Shown here piece after piece: positions 61,253 to 64,000 of a stretch of DNA of 64,000 bases. A program made the position numbers and the translations under genes. The notes under the pieces were generated by a model. That model had not been told where the DNA came from. It did not search any database and saw only the letters and a program-made list of their open reading frames with translations. The DNA comes from Caballeronia sp. dw_19 (GTDB lineage: Bacteria > Pseudomonadota > Gammaproteobacteria > Burkholderiales > Burkholderiaceae), in NCBI RefSeq assembly GCF_018449515.1, contig NZ_JAAVUQ010000022.1, forward strand, positions 1 to 64,000, given 5' to 3'. Position 1 is the stretch's first letter. Every line of letters begins with the position of its first letter.

Positions 61253-62368
61253 TTAGTTAGCGGCGGTAGCGAAATTCCATGCCGGAGGCGAAACGGGGGT
61301 ACCGTTCCGCGCGCCGCTGAAAGTAACGGTGTATGTGGTGTTGCCTTTCAACGGTTGAAGTGGGAGCAATACCGCGGTGCCGCTCGGCATCAGATTATTC
61401 GGGTCGGCAACGGTCGTTGCAGTCGATCCGGCCATTGCGCTAGAAGGCACCAAGATACGCGACGGCACCGCTGCGCCCGAGCTGTCTGTCAAGGTGTACG
61501 CGCTTACGGTCAGCGTATCGATGCCTTGTTGGGCATTCACGCGGACCAGAATCGGACGGCCAGGTATGGGCAGATCGGATGCGGGGTTCGGCACTTCCGC
61601 TCGCATCGCCAATGCGACTCCAGTCTCGCCGGTGTAGGGCGAATGCACCACGGTGGATGTTGCAATTTGCTGGCCACCGACCGACGAATAGCTGTTGGAG
61701 CCCGCAGTACCCGAAACGCCGGTATACGTGCCGAAGTCGCTCGTGCAGGTGTAGAGAGGATAGGCGCTTGTTCCCGGCGTATAGCCCAACCCAATAGACT
61801 GCTGAGTGTATGTCAGATCCAATAAGTGATAGACCGATGCCAGGGCTTGTCCGATGCAGTCAGCGGCAGCGGCAGCCGGCGTCGCGGTCGAGGTTCCGGC
61901 CGCAATGTTTTCGCCAATGAATTCGGAAGTTGACGCGCCAGCCTTTTGCGCGCGCAAGAGCGGCGTCTCGGCATAGTAGTTTGCATTCCCGGCGACTTCA
62001 TTGTGCGGCAGCGAAGTTATGACGCTCGTGCTCAGATTGCTAAACATATACAACGAATGTGCCTGAGCCGACGTGTCAAGGACTGGATCTTGACTGAGCA
62101 TGCCCACTCCCATCGCTTTGCGATAGGTATTTACCTGATTGAACGCGGCGAGTTGGAACGAGTCTGCAGCATAGCTTGGCGTCGGCACGGACGTCTGCGG
62201 AGACACGCCGGACGTAGGTTGAGTCACAGCCGGTATGCTCGCACCAGACGCTGGCGCAGCGGGCGTCGTGTTGCCACCATCACCACCACCACCACCGCAA
62301 GCGGCGAGAGAAAGCGCGGCAGTCATCGCCAGCGCGGTCATTTTGGAAATCGTTTGTTTGTTGTTCAT
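61253..62368 (-). CDS. CAP/SCP-domain extracellular lipoprotein
   Basis: A 371-residue lipoprotein with lipobox LAAC (Cys24) followed by a Gly run and a Thr/Pro/Ser-rich linker. The CAP (cysteine-rich secretory/SCP-like) domain shows FQLAAFNQVNTYRKAMGVGM, DTSAQAHSLYMFSNLST, LPHNEVAGN and GENIAAGTSTA, with His and Glu of the CAP cavity. A C-terminal beta-domain follows (LKGNTTYTVTFSGARN). Start ATG 62368 behind GGGGTT. CAP proteins occur on conjugative plasmids, including large secreted examples that affect mating; the role here is open. Confidence 0.88.
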   Translation of the reverse strand: MNNKQTISKMTALAMTAALSLAACGGGGGDGGNTTPAAPASGASIPAVTQPTSGVSPQTSVPTPSYAADSFQLAAFNQVNTYRKAMGVGMLSQDPVLDTSAQAHSLYMFSNLSTSVITSLPHNEVAGNANYYAETPLLRAQKAGASTSEFIGENIAAGTSTATPAAAAADCIGQALASVYHLLDLTYTQQSIGLGYTPGTSAYPLYTCTSDFGTYTGVSGTAGSNSYSSVGGQQIATSTVVHSPYTGETGVALAMRAEVPNPASDLPIPGRPILVRVNAQQGIDTLTVSAYTLTDSSGAAVPSRILVPSSAMAGSTATTVADPNNLMPSGTAVLLPLQPLKGNTTYTVTFSGARNGTPVSPPAWNFATAAN

Positions 62369-62526
62369 TCGTAACCCCGTGTAGGTTGTTGTTGCAGTCG
62401 CTTTGTGCGATCTGCTTAAGTCCATCTTACTGAGCGCAAAACGAAGACAAGACACGGCGGAATGACGCCGCGCATCTTCGAAAATGCCCCTTACTCGTTG
62501 GATTTTTGGACGGCCCAGATTTGCCA

Positions 62527-62811
62527 TCAGACGTAGATATCGACGCTATTCCAGGGCTTAGGCTTACCCCCGGTGGAGCCCTGAACATCCGCGGCCGAAG
62601 ACGCGGCGTTATCACTACTCTCTTCGGGTTTGGGTACTGGGAACAGCATGCCCATAAGCGTTGATTTTTCGATGTCCTCCGGTGTAATCACGTCATCAGC
62701 GCCGCTTGCGTCATTTGGATCCGTAGCTCCATTTTTTTCCTTCTCCCGGGCCTTCTCCGCTTGGATAACGGACCGGATTGTGTCGAAGAACTGCGCGCCT
62801 GCGATTCTCAT
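62527..62811 (-). CDS. Small acidic hypothetical protein
   Basis: A 94-residue protein with a helical N-terminus (FFDTIRSVIQAEKAREKEKN) and an acidic, Ser/Pro-rich tail (DDVITPEDIEKSTLMGML). No family recognised. The ATG overlaps the stop of the upstream gene by four bases, so it belongs to the unit headed by the FlhC-like gene. Confidence 0.6.
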   Translation of the reverse strand: MRIAGAQFFDTIRSVIQAEKAREKEKNGATDPNDASGADDVITPEDIEKSTLMGMLFPVPKPEESSDNAASSAADVQGSTGGKPKPWNSVDIYV

Positions 62812-63209
62812 GTCGGCCTCTGGTTGCTATGAATATCGAGAAGCATTGCTCCTCTCCTCTGCTTGCGTCGCTTCACACGAATGGCAATGAATACGCATGC
62901 CAGAACGACGCCCGTTGGAATGGGGGCAAGCTGCGCGATCTTGGGAACAAACAGCGCGCCTGCATAAGTGAAGATCAACATGATCGCGAGATACCTGAAC
63001 GCGCCCGAATTCAACACGCCGATGAGCCAAGGTGCACGGCTCTGTAGGTAGAGCGGGTACTCTTCGTTGGATACCTCAAGGTCAAATGTTTCGGCGGCCG
63101 CCGCCTTCGCCCGCCGATAGAAATGCTCATAGGCGGCGAAGCGGCCATCGCCACGGCCCTGGAGCCACGAGGCAGCGCTGTCGGAGAACAGATACGCGAA
63201 GTCGACCAT
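62808..63209 (-). CDS. Small membrane protein, function unknown
   Basis: A 133-residue protein with a soluble N-terminal half (SDSAASWLQGRGDGRFAAYE, YRRAKAAAAETFDLE) and two membrane helices (FRYLAIMLIFTYAGALFV and IPTGVVLACVFIAIRV), followed by a basic tail. I do not recognise the family. Its tight spacing (2 bases after the upstream stop, four-base overlap downstream) indicates operon membership. Confidence 0.65.
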   Translation of the reverse strand: MVDFAYLFSDSAASWLQGRGDGRFAAYEHFYRRAKAAAAETFDLEVSNEEYPLYLQSRAPWLIGVLNSGAFRYLAIMLIFTYAGALFVPKIAQLAPIPTGVVLACVFIAIRVKRRKQRRGAMLLDIHSNQRPT

Positions 63210-63211
63210 GT

Positions 63212-63409
63212 TCAGTGTGTGATGTCGGAAATGAACTCGACCGCGCCCACAGCATTGAGGATCGCTTGGCCGTCGGCTTCGGAGTGGAACAGGCCGGTTA
63301 CGAGGTCACGCCAACCGAACTGAGCCTGCCCGTCGGGGGTGAAAACGATAAGGCCCGCTTCTATCTGGAAGGGAAAGGACAAGCTGGGCGAAGTTGCGAA
63401 AACGCTCAT
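63212..63409 (-). CDS. Small hypothetical protein co-transcribed with the FlhC-like gene
   Basis: A 65-residue protein beginning MSVFATSPSLSFPFQIEAGL. The ATG at 63409 overlaps the stop of the FlhC-like gene (ATGA), which decides this start over the upstream extension. Short beta-like segments (AGLIVFTPDGQAQFGW) are followed by a helix. No function assigned. Confidence 0.6.
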   Translation of the reverse strand: MSVFATSPSLSFPFQIEAGLIVFTPDGQAQFGWRDLVTGLFHSEADGQAILNAVGAVEFISDITH

Positions 63410-63996
63410 GCCAAATTTTTCCTCTTGCGTTTGGAGTCCAAGTCGCGCGGAGTGATCGATTGGGTACAAACCGGGCACGAAAAGGTGTTGGGGAACTCGA
63501 TTTTCAAGTCCGAACTCGAGAGCACGTATTGCGTGTCGCAGGTTCGGCAGGGGAGCACCGTGAGGCGCCGATCCACTGCCATAACGCCGGTCAAGTGGAT
63601 TGCGCGGTTCGGGTTGATTCGCAGCTTCTTGCCGAAGAGCTTGTAGGCGATGTCATTCGCGGCGATCAGTGCTTCCGGTATGTTGGCGCCGGCCGCAAGC
63701 GCGCATCTATAGAGCCACGTGTAAGTCGTTGCCTGCACGCGGTTGACCGGGTTCTCGACATACCATGTCAATGACGTCGGCAAGCAGCCGCACGGGGAGC
63801 TCACCCCGTGGATCTCCCGGTACGTCAGTCGCGTCGTAGTGGGCGCGATGTTGAAGAGTTCCGAGGCGATCGACGCGCGACATCCCTGACTCATCATCGC
63901 GTAGGCGAACGCGTCGTTTTGCGAGCGCTTGAGCCGCAAGCTAGTCCACACGTTTTTGAAGGGTAGGGAGCCCGAGCGCATCGGCGACGATTGCAT
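63406..63996 (-). CDS. FlhC-like transcriptional activator
   Basis: FlhC, with FlhD, activates flagellar genes; plasmid and ICE relatives (SetC of SXT, AcaC of IncC plasmids) activate conjugation genes. The 196-residue product matches FlhC length and layout: an N-terminal helical part (NDAFAYAMMSQGCRASIASE, TRLTYREIHG), the conserved stretch CLPTSLTWYVENPVNRVQAT that parallels LPFSTDWFMTWQPNIHSS in E. coli FlhC, and the C-terminal zinc motif Cys150, 153, 174 and 177 (PCRTCDTQYV, FSCPVCTQS). The basic tail KRKRKNLA resembles the FlhC end. A TGA overlaps the ATG (TGATG), suggesting a coupled upstream gene, perhaps an FlhD partner, beyond the window. Confidence 0.8.
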   Translation of the reverse strand: MQSSPMRSGSLPFKNVWTSLRLKRSQNDAFAYAMMSQGCRASIASELFNIAPTTTRLTYREIHGVSSPCGCLPTSLTWYVENPVNRVQATTYTWLYRCALAAGANIPEALIAANDIAYKLFGKKLRINPNRAIHLTGVMAVDRRLTVLPCRTCDTQYVLSSSDLKIEFPNTFSCPVCTQSITPRDLDSKRKRKNLA

Positions 63997-64000
63997 CAGA

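Overview
The window looks like part of a large plasmid or megaplasmid from a Burkholderiaceae bacterium (Burkholderia, Paraburkholderia or Caballeronia type). The grounds are high-GC coding sequence, a Burkholderia-style porin, an RcoM/Cox gene set of the kind known from Burkholderia, a HupB-like HU protein, and a complete plasmid backbone (ParA, ParB, iterons, RepB-type initiator, toxin-antitoxin pairs, conjugation-type secretion genes). No rRNA, tRNA or CRISPR array was recognised.

Region 1 (1-9.4 kb) mixes intact and decayed genes. It starts with a frameshifted Calvin-type fructose-bisphosphate aldolase and a multiply broken NiCoT nickel permease, which look like remains of a hydrogen/CO2 autotrophy block. 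Then come a DUF2325-like fragment, a thioredoxin-like protein, moaA, a broken MHYT-domain gene, a porin, a moaD fragment and moeA.

Region 2 (9.4-22.2 kb, all minus strand) is an aerobic CO dehydrogenase cluster. In transcription order it reads rcoM, coxM, coxS, coxL, coxG, coxD, coxE, coxF, a MocA-type cytidylyltransferase, a 2OG-Fe(II) oxygenase-like gene, a polytopic membrane protein, a second XdhC/CoxI-type gene, an MHYT remnant, then moeA. Most genes overlap by one to four bases. RcoM should sense CO through a PAS-haem domain and switch on coxMSL. MoaA, MoeA, MocA, CoxF/I, CoxD and CoxE supply and insert the Mo-cytosine-dinucleotide cofactor. A 9-N12-9 direct repeat upstream of coxM fits a LytTR/RcoM site.

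Region 3 (22.2-34.6 kb) is a mosaic: a broken tyrosine recombinase, an intact IS6-family element, a two-gene TPR-like pair whose second gene has an internal TGA, a frameshifted MHS transporter and isochorismatase-like hydrolase beside a PAS-LuxR regulator, HU, a ParE-type TA pair, a LexA-box-linked small ORF, and about 2 kb with no gene.

Region 4 (33.7-45.1 kb) is the replication and maintenance backbone: palindromic parS-like sites, parB-parA with a candidate operator, about 13 iterons, a RepB-type initiator, a Xre-RES toxin-antitoxin pair with a palindromic operator, and a protein with two ParB-like helix-turn-helix units.

Region 5 (45.8-61.2 kb, plus strand) is one tightly packed 15-gene unit joining a VirB8-VirB9-VirB10 core to a complete type IVb pilus set (TcpQ/PilL, N, O, P, Q, R, S, V), with two lytic transglycosylases and an unusual VirB9-module/TcpQ-like fusion. 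It ends at a strong terminator. Beyond it, on the minus strand, lie a CAP-domain lipoprotein, three small genes and a FlhC-like activator with its CxxC...CxxC zinc motif. The FlhC-like protein is the best candidate for transcriptional control of the transfer genes.
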